Source of the DNA: JALYGK01 sp036259835
GTDB taxonomy: Bacteria; Actinomycetota; UBA4738
Direction of reading: 5' to 3'
DNA length: 64,000 nt
Assembly: GCA_036259835.1 (NCBI GenBank)
Contig: DATABA010000012.1
Location: forward strand, 1-64,000
Shown piece by piece: positions 42,405 to 50,185 of the stretch (positions within the stretch are counted from its first letter, which is position 1; the number at the start of each line of letters is the position of its first letter). Below the pieces are notes generated by a model that ran no database searches, was not told where the DNA came from, and saw only the letters and a program-made list of their open reading frames with translations. The position numbers and the translations under genes were made by a program.

Positions 42405-42635
42405 TTACGGAGGAGTCCCGGCGTCCTTCCAGGTCCTGAACAGCCCGATCTGCTCGTCTGACCAGCCGCCGTCACAGGGCATGTCGCCGTCCTCGAGGCG
42501 CTCCAGAATCAGATCGGCATTGTCGGCGACATCGGCCTGATTCCAGAGGTCGAACGCCCACTCCATGCGCTGCCGATCCTTGTCCCGGAACAGCGGCCGT
42601 ATGTCCCGCTCGAAGCTCGGCGCCTGGTCGCTCAT
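42405..42635 (-). CDS. Small conserved acidic protein, function unknown
   Basis: A 76-residue soluble protein starting MSDQAPSFERDIRPLFRDKD. It is rich in Asp, Glu, Trp and Arg and contains RMEWAFDLWNQADV, LILERLEDGDMPCDGGW and the end LFRTWKDAGTPP. I recall similar short proteins in soil bacteria, often near monooxygenase or cytochrome-type genes, but cannot name a function. A single Cys (MPCDGGW) is present. It lies about 10 nt after the cyclic-nucleotide-binding gene on the same strand. Confidence 0.7.
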   Translation of the reverse strand: MSDQAPSFERDIRPLFRDKDRQRMEWAFDLWNQADVADNADLILERLEDGDMPCDGGWSDEQIGLFRTWKDAGTPP

Positions 42636-42645
42636 CGTTCGCACC

Positions 42646-43098
42646 TCACGATCCCGTCCCTCCTCCGCCCTGGGCGTCTCCCACTCGCTCCTGCACTTCC
42701 CACAGCCGGTTCACCACTCCTTCCAGGATGGTGACCGCGACGCTCGGGTTCTTGATCAGGAAGGGGCGAAAGTACATCGCCTCGAGCGTCACCACCTCCA
42801 CCGGCTCGACGGCGGTCACGGTTGCCGAGCGAGGCTTGCGAGCCAGGAGGGCCATCTCGCCGAAGAAGCTACCGGGGCCTAGCGTATGGACCTTTCCGCC
42901 CGCTTCGACGCGTGCGCTTCCCTGGAGGATGACGAAAAGTCCTCCGCCGACCTCGTCCTTCGTCACGATGGCGGAGCCAGCCTCGTAGCGTCGGCGCTCC
43001 CCGACCTTCGCGATCCGGGCCAGGTCCTCCGGCGTCAGGTCTTCGAAGAAGGGCACACGACGAAGGGCCTCCAACTCCGCCGACTCGCGGTCGTCCAT
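42646..43098 (-). CDS. Cyclic-nucleotide-binding domain protein without DNA-binding domain
   Basis: A 150-residue protein consisting of one CRP/CAP-type beta-barrel. It opens LRRVPFFEDLTPEDLARIAKV, has the barrel glycines in EVGGGLFVILQGSARVE, and the phosphate-binding-cassette equivalent GPGSFFGEMALLARKPRSATV (Gly-Glu and Arg present), which fits cyclic nucleotide binding. There is no helix-turn-helix, so it is not a CRP-like regulator by itself. The ATG at 43098 is chosen. A class III nucleotide cyclase is encoded at 53962; a functional link is speculative. Confidence 0.88.
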   Translation of the reverse strand: MDDRESAELEALRRVPFFEDLTPEDLARIAKVGERRRYEAGSAIVTKDEVGGGLFVILQGSARVEAGGKVHTLGPGSFFGEMALLARKPRSATVTAVEPVEVVTLEAMYFRPFLIKNPSVAVTILEGVVNRLWEVQERVGDAQGGGGTGS

Positions 43099-43171
43099 GG
43101 CTCCGTATCCTCTCACTTCGGCATACGGACTCCCCACCGAGGAACCACACCATCGAGAACGGAGCGAACCC

Positions 43172-44593
43172 ATGACGGAGAACTTCGACCTGGTCGTGAT
43201 CGGCTCGGGTCCGGCGGGCGAGAAAGGGGCGACCCAGGCTGCCTATTTCGGATATCGAGTGGCGATCGTGGAGCGATCGCCGGCTCCCGGAGGCAGCCCT
43301 GTGAGCACAGCGGGGATCCCCACGAAAACACTTCGCGAGACGGCCCTGTATGTGACCGGCTTCCAGCAGCGCGAAGTCTACGGGCTGAGTCTGCAGCTCG
43401 ACCCTCAGGCCACACTCAGGCACCTGATAAGCCGCACGGCCAACGTGATCTCTACGGCCGAGGAGCGGGTTCGACGAAATATCGAACGTCACGGCATCAC
43501 GCTCTTGCGAGGAAACGCGGCCCTCGGTGGCGACGGAACCGTCGTCGTGAAGGACGACCGCGGCGAAGAGACCGTCCTGGAAGCGCGCGTGATTCTGATC
43601 GCCACAGGATCACGGCCCTTCAGGCCACCTGGCATCCCGTTCGACGATCCCGACGTTCACGATTCGGAGGACATCATTCGGATTGACCGGATTCCGAAGA
43701 CGATGGTCGTGGTCGGCGGAGGCCCGGTTGGCTCCGAGTACGCGTCCATCTTCACCGCGCTTGGGGTGGAAGTCACGCTCCTCGACGCGGCAGACCGCCT
43801 TCTTCCTTTCATGGATGCGGAGATCTCCGGGTTGCTGGCACTCGCGTTACGAAGAATGGGCGCTCGCATGCTCCTGGGATCGGGGGTCGCCACGATCGAG
43901 CGAACCGGCGGCGAGCTTCGCGTCTCGATGGCGAACGGGGAGGTCATTCGCCCCGAAAAGGTGCTCTTCGCCGCGGGCCGGGCCGGCAACACGGAAGGTC
44001 TGGCGCTCGAAGCGGCCGGCGTCGAGGTGGACGCACGAGGACGGATCCTGGTGGACCGGCACTTTCGGACATCGGCGGACGGCGTCTACGCCGCCGGGGA
44101 CGTCATCGGTCCTCCGGCGTTGGCCTCGGTCTCAACGGAGCAAGGCCGTGTCGCCGTCTGCCATGGCTTGGGGATTCCGTTCAAGGAGACGGTCGACCCA
44201 TTGGCGCCGTTCGGGATCTATTCGATCCCCGAGGTCGCCATGGTCGGATTGACAGAGGAGTCCGCGAAGGAGCGGAACATCGATTACGAAGTCGGGCGCG
44301 GGTGGTTCACCGACAACACGCGAGCGAACATCTCCGGCTCGACAGAAGGGCTCGTCAAGCTGGTCTTTCGACGGGACGACAAGACACTGCTCGGGGTGCA
44401 CATTCTTGGAGATATCGCTGGAGAGCTGATCCACCTCGGCCAGGCCGTCCTGCATTCGGGTGGAACGATCGATCGATTCATTCACGCCACGTTCAACATC
44501 CCGACCAGAAGCGACGCCTACAAGTACGCGGCGTACGACGGACTTCAGCGACTGGCTGCCCGACCGGTCCGGGTGGATACAACCGTGGCTTGA
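43172..44593 (+). CDS. sthA: Soluble pyridine nucleotide transhydrogenase-like flavoprotein
   Basis: A 473-residue FAD protein of the pyridine nucleotide-disulfide reductase class I family. FAD motif VIGSGPAGEKGATQAAYFG, the redox-site region GGSPVSTAGIPTKTLRE, NAD(P) motif VVVGGGPVGSEYASIF, FAD motif GVYAAGDVIGPPALASVS and the dimerisation domain (PFGIYSIPEVAMVG) are all present. The CxxxxC redox pair of lipoamide or glutathione reductases is absent, and even the single Cys of E. coli SthA is replaced by Pro43. This favours hydride transfer between NADPH and NAD rather than disulfide reduction. GGAGCG precedes the ATG. Confidence 0.9.
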   Translation: MTENFDLVVIGSGPAGEKGATQAAYFGYRVAIVERSPAPGGSPVSTAGIPTKTLRETALYVTGFQQREVYGLSLQLDPQATLRHLISRTANVISTAEERVRRNIERHGITLLRGNAALGGDGTVVVKDDRGEETVLEARVILIATGSRPFRPPGIPFDDPDVHDSEDIIRIDRIPKTMVVVGGGPVGSEYASIFTALGVEVTLLDAADRLLPFMDAEISGLLALALRRMGARMLLGSGVATIERTGGELRVSMANGEVIRPEKVLFAAGRAGNTEGLALEAAGVEVDARGRILVDRHFRTSADGVYAAGDVIGPPALASVSTEQGRVAVCHGLGIPFKETVDPLAPFGIYSIPEVAMVGLTEESAKERNIDYEVGRGWFTDNTRANISGSTEGLVKLVFRRDDKTLLGVHILGDIAGELIHLGQAVLHSGGTIDRFIHATFNIPTRSDAYKYAAYDGLQRLAARPVRVDTTVA

Positions 44594-44638
44594 TCTCGCC
44601 GATCGCAAACCAGCGATTGAGAGCGCGGGCGCGAGTCC

Positions 44639-44905
44639 CTACCAGGAGCCAGAGCGGCGCCGGCTCTCAGCCCACCTGATGAATTCATTCAGATCTTCAC
44701 CACGGTCCAGGGCGATGTATTCGTCGGCGAGCCTCTGAATCTGCTCGTCGTCGATCCCGCGGGATTGAAGGCGAGCGCGCGCCTGGTTCGCCAGGAGCCG
44801 GGCGCTCTCCACCTCGGCCGCCTCCGGCTGTGGCGAACCCGACGGGTCGGACGTCTCTCCTGACTTCTCTTCTTCCAGGGGCCCGGGTGGTTGTTCGGTT
44901 CCCAT
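44639..44905 (-). CDS. Small conserved hydrophilic protein, function unknown
   Basis: An 88-residue protein with an acidic, Pro/Ser-rich N-terminal third and a conserved-looking helical end: ANQARARLQSRGIDDEQIQR, then LADEYIALDRGEDLNEFIRW. The C-terminal part resembles short proteins that I have seen in actinomycete genomes, but no function is known to me. ATG at 44905. It is the last of a minus-strand group (45887-44639). Confidence 0.7.
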   Translation of the reverse strand: MGTEQPPGPLEEEKSGETSDPSGSPQPEAAEVESARLLANQARARLQSRGIDDEQIQRLADEYIALDRGEDLNEFIRWAESRRRSGSW

Positions 44906-44937
44906 GACAGTTCGAAGGTTTCCCGCGGGTCGACGGT

Positions 44938-45252
44938 TTAGTCGCCCTCTGGGCGGTTGTCCGAGCCCGAGGGCGACCTCGCGAGAAGCATGCTCGTCAG
45001 CAGCTGAGCGGCGGCCAGGACGACGGGGACGGCCACGAACCACGTGAACTCCTGCGGCTCGTCGACCACGGCGTACCCCAGGAACGCGGCGCCGAGGGCG
45101 AACCAGATCCCAACGCGGGCGGTGACGTGGAGTGAGTACAGGAACTGCTCCGTGCCCGACGCAGCTTGGAAGTGCGTCCGGAACCACCGAATCAGCGAGC
45201 GGATCCCGAGAAGCACAAACAACGCAGCAACGATGAACGATGCGATCCTCAC
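44938..45252 (-). CDS. Small membrane protein, three helices
   Basis: A 104-residue protein with three hydrophobic segments (about residues 3-19, 44-62 and 69-89) and an Arg-rich loop (IRSLIRWFRTHF) after the first. The tail is hydrophilic (SPSGSDNRPEGD). The GTG start at 45252 overlaps the stop of the phosphoribosyltransferase gene by 4 nt (GTGA), so translation is probably coupled. Family not recognised. Confidence 0.7.
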   Translation of the reverse strand: MRIASFIVAALFVLLGIRSLIRWFRTHFQAASGTEQFLYSLHVTARVGIWFALGAAFLGYAVVDEPQEFTWFVAVPVVLAAAQLLTSMLLARSPSGSDNRPEGD

Positions 45253-45887
45253 TGTGCCTCGCCAGCCCTTCCCGCCAGGAGCTCCACGACGCGTTCGTCG
45301 GAGACCTGCGGGAAGTCCTCGTACCACTGGCCCACCGCGTAGAACGGTTCCGGCGTCGCGAGGACATGAACGTCATTCGCTTCTCGTTGCAGCCGCTTGA
45401 CCGCTTCCTTCGGGGCGACCGGCACCGCCAGGACCACCTTGTCGGCACCCTGAGCGCCGGCCCACCGCAAGGCGGCGACCGCCGTCCCGCCGGTGGCAAC
45501 CCCGTCGTCCACGACCACGGCGACCTTTCCCGATAGGTTGAGGGGGGGTCGATCGGCGCGATATGCCGCCGAACGGCGGCGAATCTCCTCCTCCTGGGCT
45601 TCGATCTCGCGTTTGAGGTAGTCCTCGCGCACCGCGAGCATCCTCACGAGGCGATCGTCGAGGACCTGCACACCTTCGGCGACGGCGCCGAGTCCCAGCT
45701 CCGGATTCCCCGGAGCGCCGACCTTCCTCGGGATCACGACGTCCAGTTCGGCGTCCAAGGCATTCGCCACGACCGCACCGATCTCCACTCCCCCGCGAGG
45801 GATTCCCAGCACCACGACGGGCCGCCCGCGGAGTGATTCCAACGCCTTCGCGAGCCGCTCTCCCGCCTCTCGGCGGTCACGAAACAG
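45249..45887 (-). CDS. Phosphoribosyltransferase-domain protein with probable CTG start
   Basis: A type I PRTase-fold protein of about 212 residues. It has LFRDRREAGERLAKAL at the start, VVVLGIPRGGVEIGAVVANAL, the family block GVAPKVGAPGNPELGLGAVAEG-like region (VIPRKVGAPGNPELG), and the PRPP-binding loop VAVVVDDGVATGGTAVAALR. Homologues of this type start right at the FRDRREAG block. No ATG, GTG or TTG occurs there; a CTG at 45887 is preceded by AGGGAGG at 8 nt. A TTG at 45941 without a ribosome-binding site is the alternative. Substrate unknown. Confidence 0.85.
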   Translation of the reverse strand: MFRDRREAGERLAKALESLRGRPVVVLGIPRGGVEIGAVVANALDAELDVVIPRKVGAPGNPELGLGAVAEGVQVLDDRLVRMLAVREDYLKREIEAQEEEIRRRSAAYRADRPPLNLSGKVAVVVDDGVATGGTAVAALRWAGAQGADKVVLAVPVAPKEAVKRLQREANDVHVLATPEPFYAVGQWYEDFPQVSDERVVELLAGRAGEAQ

Positions 45888-46056
45888 GGCCGCCGCCTCC
45901 CTGGTCTTCCCGCGCCTCGCGTTTCGCCTGTCGCTCCGCAACTTTTCGTCGTTTGTCGGGAAGGACGCGTTCCGGTGGGGGCATCGGTTTGCGGATCCGC
46001 CGATAGGCCTCCAGAGGATCGGCGCGCCCGCGCCGGCGTTTCTTCGCCCGAGGCAC
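45877..46056 (-). CDS. Small basic protein (candidate, 59 aa)
   Basis: A short open frame from GTG 46056 (VPRAKKRRRGRADPLEAYRR, then IRKPMPPPERVLPDKRRK and AERQAKREAREDQ), overlapping the phosphoribosyltransferase start by 11 nt in another frame. It is strongly basic in the first half and helical. The layout (this stop inside the next gene's ribosome-binding zone and start) is typical of coupled genes. Codon pattern and the Pro-rich PMPPPERVLP motif argue for a real protein, but homologues cannot be checked here. Confidence 0.5.
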   Translation of the reverse strand: MPRAKKRRRGRADPLEAYRRIRKPMPPPERVLPDKRRKVAERQAKREAREDQGGGGPVS

Positions 46057-46128
46057 GGTGCCAGATTATGTGACCGCGGGGAAACGCCGCTACCATATGC
46101 CGACTCAGCCGGAGGAGGTGAGCGCAGC

Positions 46129-46362
46129 ATGGTCAACGCCTACATCCTCATTCAGACGGAGGTGGGCAAGGCCGCCCAGGTGGCCAAGGAGGTCGCAGCA
46201 ATCAAGGGTGTGACGAGCGCCGAAGACGTGACGGGACCGTACGACGTGATCGTTCGGGCGGAAGCGCGGAACGTGGACGAGCTCGGCAAGCTGGTCGTGG
46301 CGAAGATCCAGGCCGTGGACGGCATCACCCGGACGCTCACCTGCCCGGTCGTCCACCTGTAA
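46129..46362 (+). CDS. Stand-alone Lrp/AsnC ligand-binding (RAM) domain protein
   Basis: A 77-residue protein equal to the C-terminal effector domain of Lrp/AsnC regulators, without the DNA-binding part. It contains NAYILIQTEVGKAAQVAKEV, the conserved glycine/aspartate patch SAEDVTGPYDVIVRAEARNV and the end TRTLTCPVVHL. Such single-domain proteins bind amino acids or modulate full-length Lrp proteins. A good Shine-Dalgarno (GGAGGAGG) precedes the ATG. The gene stands alone. Confidence 0.9.
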   Translation: MVNAYILIQTEVGKAAQVAKEVAAIKGVTSAEDVTGPYDVIVRAEARNVDELGKLVVAKIQAVDGITRTLTCPVVHL

Positions 46363-46414
46363 ACGACGGCCCGACCGGCGACCCAGCGGGGCTACCCGTA
46401 CTTCTGAACGCGCG

Positions 46415-47524
46415 CTAGGGCGTTCGGCCGCGCTTTCGCTCCTCCTGGTGCCGCTCCACTGCCAGCTCCACCAGGCGATCCACGAGCTCCGGATAGGACA
46501 CCCCAGACGCCTCCCACATCCGTGGATACATCGAGACGGACGTGAACCCAGGGATGGTGTTGATCTCGTTCACCAGCAGCTCATCGGGTTCCCGAAGGAA
46601 GAAGTCGACCCTCGCCATCCCCGCCGCGTCGATGGCACGGAATGCGGTCACCGCCATTCGTTGAACCTCGTCGAGAACGGCCGGAGGCAGCTGGGCGGGG
46701 ACCGTGAGGCGCGTTCCTTCGTCGAGATATTTCGCGCGGTAGTCGTAGAACTCCCCGGCCGGGAGGATCTCTCCCGGAAGTGACGCCACCGGCTCGTCGT
46801 TCCCGAGGACGGCGCATTCGATCTCTCGTGCGCCCTCCATGCCCTGCTCCACCAGCGCCTTTCGAGCGAAAGAGAGCGCCTCTTCGACGGCGGGCGCGAG
46901 ATCAGAGACCTTCTTGACCTTGGTGATACCGACGGACGATCCAAGGGTTGCGGGCTTCACGAAGAGCGGAAGCCCCAATGCTGCCGCCCGCGCTTCCACT
47001 CCCTCGCGGTCGTCTTCCCACTCCCGATCGTGCACAACTTCGTGTGCGACGACGGGGAGGCCCACGGCCCGAAAGAGGACCTTCTGGACGGCCTTATCCA
47101 TGCCGACGGCGGACGCGAGAACGCCAGCCCCGACGTACGGGATACCGGCCAGCTCGAACATTCCCTGGATCGTTCCATCCTCCCCGTAGGGCCCATGCAG
47201 CAGGGGGAACACCACGTCGACCTCGCGACGCGTCCCATCGTCGGCGACCAGGGCAGGGTCACCGCGCTCGGGCGAGAGAACGACCGGCTCTCCTTCCGTG
47301 ACGGCGGGGAGAGCGTCGGGCGAAGTGCGTTCGGGAAGCTGCGGCACGTGGTGCCAGCGGCCGTCCTTGTCGATGCCTATGGCCAGAACCTCGTATCGCT
47401 CAGGATCAAGCGCCGCGAGAACCGATTGAGCCGAAGCCACCGAGATCTCGTGTTCAGCGGAACGTCCGCCGAAGATGATCGCGATTCGCCGCTTCAGACC
47501 TCCCCCGGACGGCTCGGCGCTCAC
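46415..47524 (-). CDS. ddl: D-alanine--D-alanine ligase
   Basis: Ddl makes the D-Ala-D-Ala dipeptide for peptidoglycan. The 369-residue ATP-grasp protein starts at GTG 47524 (overlapping the upstream stop by 4 nt). It shows IAIIFGGRSAEHEISVASAQ, VVFPLLHGPYGEDGTIQGMF, GIPYVGAGVLASAVGMDK, the ATP-binding PLFVKPATLGSSVGITKVK and the metal-binding end NEINTIPGFTSVSMYPRMW. It is coupled to the cystathionine-type gene. Confidence 0.95.
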   Translation of the reverse strand: MSAEPSGGGLKRRIAIIFGGRSAEHEISVASAQSVLAALDPERYEVLAIGIDKDGRWHHVPQLPERTSPDALPAVTEGEPVVLSPERGDPALVADDGTRREVDVVFPLLHGPYGEDGTIQGMFELAGIPYVGAGVLASAVGMDKAVQKVLFRAVGLPVVAHEVVHDREWEDDREGVEARAAALGLPLFVKPATLGSSVGITKVKKVSDLAPAVEEALSFARKALVEQGMEGAREIECAVLGNDEPVASLPGEILPAGEFYDYRAKYLDEGTRLTVPAQLPPAVLDEVQRMAVTAFRAIDAAGMARVDFFLREPDELLVNEINTIPGFTSVSMYPRMWEASGVSYPELVDRLVELAVERHQEERKRGRTP

Positions 47525-48744
47525 ACTTTCTCCAGCGCGTGGGCGAGATCGGCGACCAGGTCGTCCGGGTCTTCTCCCCCAACAGCGAACCGGATGAGAC
47601 CGTCGGTGATCCCGGCCGCCGCGCGATCTTCCTTCGAGAACTGCCGGTGGCTGGTGGTTGCCGGCTGCGCAACCATTGAATGCAGCGACCCGAAGGAGGA
47701 CCCGACCCGAACCAGACGCAACGAATCGCACATGCGCTCGGCGGCTTCGTAGCCACCGGCGAGCGTGAACGACAACATCGGTCCAAACCTGCCGCCGGTG
47801 AACAGGGCGCGAGCGCGTTCGTGATGGCGATGCTCCGGAAGGCCGGAATACCCGACATCCACGACATTCGGCTGGTCATGCAGGAATCGAGCAATCGTGA
47901 GCGCGTTGTCGCACTGTCGTTCCACCCGAAGCCCTAGCGTCTGAACCCCCATGAGCGCGAGCCACGCTTCGAAGGCTCCGGCCGTCGTCCCCTGTTCGAT
48001 GGCGGCGTGCCTGATCCGTTCGATCACGGCCCGGTTTCCGGCCACGGAGCCGCCGATAAGGCTGGAGTGACCGCCGATGTACTTGGTCGTCGAATGAAGA
48101 ACCAGCGAAACCCCCTCGAGCTCGAGCGGCCGAAGCAGGTAGGGCGTCGCCACTGTGTTGTCGACCAGCAGGGGCACCCCCCGTTCGGCGCATACGGCGG
48201 CGATGCCCTTCACGTCGGCGACGGCAAACGTTGGGTTCGCCAGCGGCTCGATCACGACCAGCCTGGTGGTGGGACGGATCGCTGAGGCGAGGGCGTCGAC
48301 CTCGGCTTCGACGAACGACGCTTCGATGCCGTATCGCGGGGCCATTTTGGTCAAGAAGCCGTACGTCCCCCCGTAGAGCGTTTGCTGGGCAAGTACGTGG
48401 TCGCCCTTCTCGGCGAACGTGGTGATTGCGGTGTGGACGGCTGCCATGCCACTGGCGAAGGACCACGCAGCTTCTGCGGCGTCGAGCGACGCCAGGACGT
48501 TGTGCAGTGCGACGTGGGTGGGGTTCCCGTACCGACCGTAGACGAACCCGGGCCGCCGTTCGTTGATGACGTCGGTGTAGTGCTCGAGGCTCTCGTAGAC
48601 GTAGTCCGCCGTCAGCCAAACCGGTGGCGCGACAGGTTGCTCGGCAATCCCTGACTGGGCGAGGTCGCCTTCGTGGATCGCGCGGGTGGAGAACCCCGCA
48701 AGGCGCTCCGGCGGCAGCGGCTCCTCTCGGCCGCGATCACGCAT
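47521..48744 (-). CDS. Cystathionine gamma-synthase/lyase-type PLP enzyme
   Basis: A 407-residue Cys/Met-metabolism PLP enzyme. It has YGRYGNPTHVALHNVLASLD, the PLP-phosphate region WSFASGMAAVHTAI, IEPLANPTFAVADVKGI, the PLP Asp in PLLVDNTVATPYLLRP and the PLP lysine Lys221 in LHSTTKYIGGHSSLIGG. The C-terminal part includes VRVGSSFGSLHSMVAQPATTSH. Sequence alone cannot separate cystathionine gamma-synthase, gamma-lyase, O-acetylhomoserine sulfhydrylase and methionine gamma-lyase. Coupled to ddl by a 4-nt overlap. Confidence 0.88.
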   Translation of the reverse strand: MRDRGREEPLPPERLAGFSTRAIHEGDLAQSGIAEQPVAPPVWLTADYVYESLEHYTDVINERRPGFVYGRYGNPTHVALHNVLASLDAAEAAWSFASGMAAVHTAITTFAEKGDHVLAQQTLYGGTYGFLTKMAPRYGIEASFVEAEVDALASAIRPTTRLVVIEPLANPTFAVADVKGIAAVCAERGVPLLVDNTVATPYLLRPLELEGVSLVLHSTTKYIGGHSSLIGGSVAGNRAVIERIRHAAIEQGTTAGAFEAWLALMGVQTLGLRVERQCDNALTIARFLHDQPNVVDVGYSGLPEHRHHERARALFTGGRFGPMLSFTLAGGYEAAERMCDSLRLVRVGSSFGSLHSMVAQPATTSHRQFSKEDRAAAGITDGLIRFAVGGEDPDDLVADLAHALEKV

Positions 48745-48788
48745 GAACCAAGCCTACCTCGGGTCCGAGGCGCCGCCCCTCTTGCTCG

Positions 48789-49013
48789 CTATCGCTCCAG
48801 CAAGAAGGCGACCTTGCAGTTCACCTTGTACAGGCTGAGCTCGCCGTCCGGACCGACGTCGGCCGAACTCGACAGGACCTCGACGCCCCGAATGTTTCTC
48901 ACGGTCTGAGAAGCGGTTTTCACGGCGTTGCGGACAGCATCGCTAAAGGACGTCGGTGAGCTTCCGACGAGTTCGATCACGTTCACCACTCCGCCTGGCT
49001 GGTCGTTCGCCAT
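48789..49013 (-). CDS. Dodecin-family protein (second copy)
   Basis: A 74-residue dodecin-like protein (ATG 49013) with NVIELVGSSPTSFSDAVRNA, the helix KTASQTVRNIRGVEVLSSS and the closing strand YKVNCKVAFLLER. It is diverged from the copy at 38163 in most positions, so the pair is not a recent duplication. The flavin-stacking Trp of mycobacterial dodecin is also missing (NIRGVEV). It is divergent from tdh. Confidence 0.88.
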   Translation of the reverse strand: MANDQPGGVVNVIELVGSSPTSFSDAVRNAVKTASQTVRNIRGVEVLSSSADVGPDGELSLYKVNCKVAFLLER

Positions 49014-49119
49014 GATTCCTCCCATCACGAATGGACACGTAGGTGAAGTCTTACCCGGTTCGGGCCGGTTCGTCGTTTGGACCGGTTGGTCGAAAGGCCG
49101 CTACGCTCCCTCCGTCGCC

Positions 49120-50169
49120 ATGCGAGCGCTACGGAAGATGCGGGAGGGACCGGGCGCCGAGCTCGTGGATGCCCCCATCCCAAACCCCGGACCAGGCGAG
49201 GTGCTGCTTCGAGTCCATGCCGCTTCGATTTGCGGCACGGATCTCCACATCTACCGGTGGGACTCCTGGGCGGCTAACCGAATGAAGGTTCCCATCACCT
49301 TCGGCCACGAGGTTGCCGGGCGAGTCGAGGCGGTCGGACCGGAGGTCCACCACGTGGCTGTGGGCTCTTTCGTCTCGGTAGAGACGCACATCTTCTGCGG
49401 GCACTGTCGGACGTGCCGGACCGGCCGTCAGCACATCTGCGAGAACCTCCGGATCGTGGGGGTGGACTCCGATGGTGGGTTCGCGGAATACGTGGTCGTG
49501 CCGGCGGCGAACGCATGGGAGGTCGACCGGAGAATCGCTCCCGACGTCGCCTGCATCCTGGAACCGTTCGGCAACGCCGTGCACTCGGCGTTCCCGTCAG
49601 GAGAAGGGGGCCACCTCGCGACATCGTCGGTGGCGGTGATCGGCTGCGGCCCTATCGGGCTGTTCGCCATCGGCGTCGCCAGGGCGGCCGGTGCGCCGCA
49701 AGTCCTCGCCATCGAGCCGAACGACTTCCGTCTGGGGCTGGCCAAGCAGATGGGGGCCGATATCCTGATCGACCCGAGCCGTGAAGATCCTGTCGAAGCG
49801 GCGCTCCACGCTACCGACGGCCACGGGGTCGACGTCGTGTTGGAGATGTCCGGGGTCGGCCCAGCCATCGAGCAGGGAACCCGCATGCTGGCCCGGGGCG
49901 GGCGTATGTCGCTACTGGGGCTCCCGACCAAGCCGGTTTCGCTTGACCTGGCCGATCACGTCATCTTCAAGGAAGCACGCTTGTTCGGTGTAACCGGTAG
50001 GGAACTTTTCCGAACGTGGCAGCAAACGAGCACGTTGATCGCTACGGGCATGGTCGACGTCACGCCGGTGATCACCCACAGGTTTTCGTTGGAGCAGCAC
50101 GAGGAAGCGTTCGACGTGGTCGAATCCGGCGCAGCGGGCAAGGTCCTCCTGGTTCCGAACGCCGAGTGA
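49120..50169 (+). CDS. tdh: L-threonine 3-dehydrogenase
   Basis: Tdh oxidises threonine to 2-amino-3-ketobutyrate with NAD. The 349-residue zinc alcohol dehydrogenase-family protein has the catalytic zinc site (Cys38 in AASICGTDLHIY; His63-Glu64 in TFGHEVAGRVE) and the structural zinc cysteines 93, 96, 99 and 107 (FCGHCRTCRTGRQHICENL). Other features are ILEPFGNAVHSAF, Rossmann VAVIGCGPIGLFAIG and the family end FGVTGRELFRTWQQTSTLI. ATG at 49120. The kbl gene follows by 16 nt, confirming the pathway. Confidence 0.95.
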   Translation: MRALRKMREGPGAELVDAPIPNPGPGEVLLRVHAASICGTDLHIYRWDSWAANRMKVPITFGHEVAGRVEAVGPEVHHVAVGSFVSVETHIFCGHCRTCRTGRQHICENLRIVGVDSDGGFAEYVVVPAANAWEVDRRIAPDVACILEPFGNAVHSAFPSGEGGHLATSSVAVIGCGPIGLFAIGVARAAGAPQVLAIEPNDFRLGLAKQMGADILIDPSREDPVEAALHATDGHGVDVVLEMSGVGPAIEQGTRMLARGGRMSLLGLPTKPVSLDLADHVIFKEARLFGVTGRELFRTWQQTSTLIATGMVDVTPVITHRFSLEQHEEAFDVVESGAAGKVLLVPNAE

Positions 50170-50185
50170 CGAAAGGCCCCGTGAC

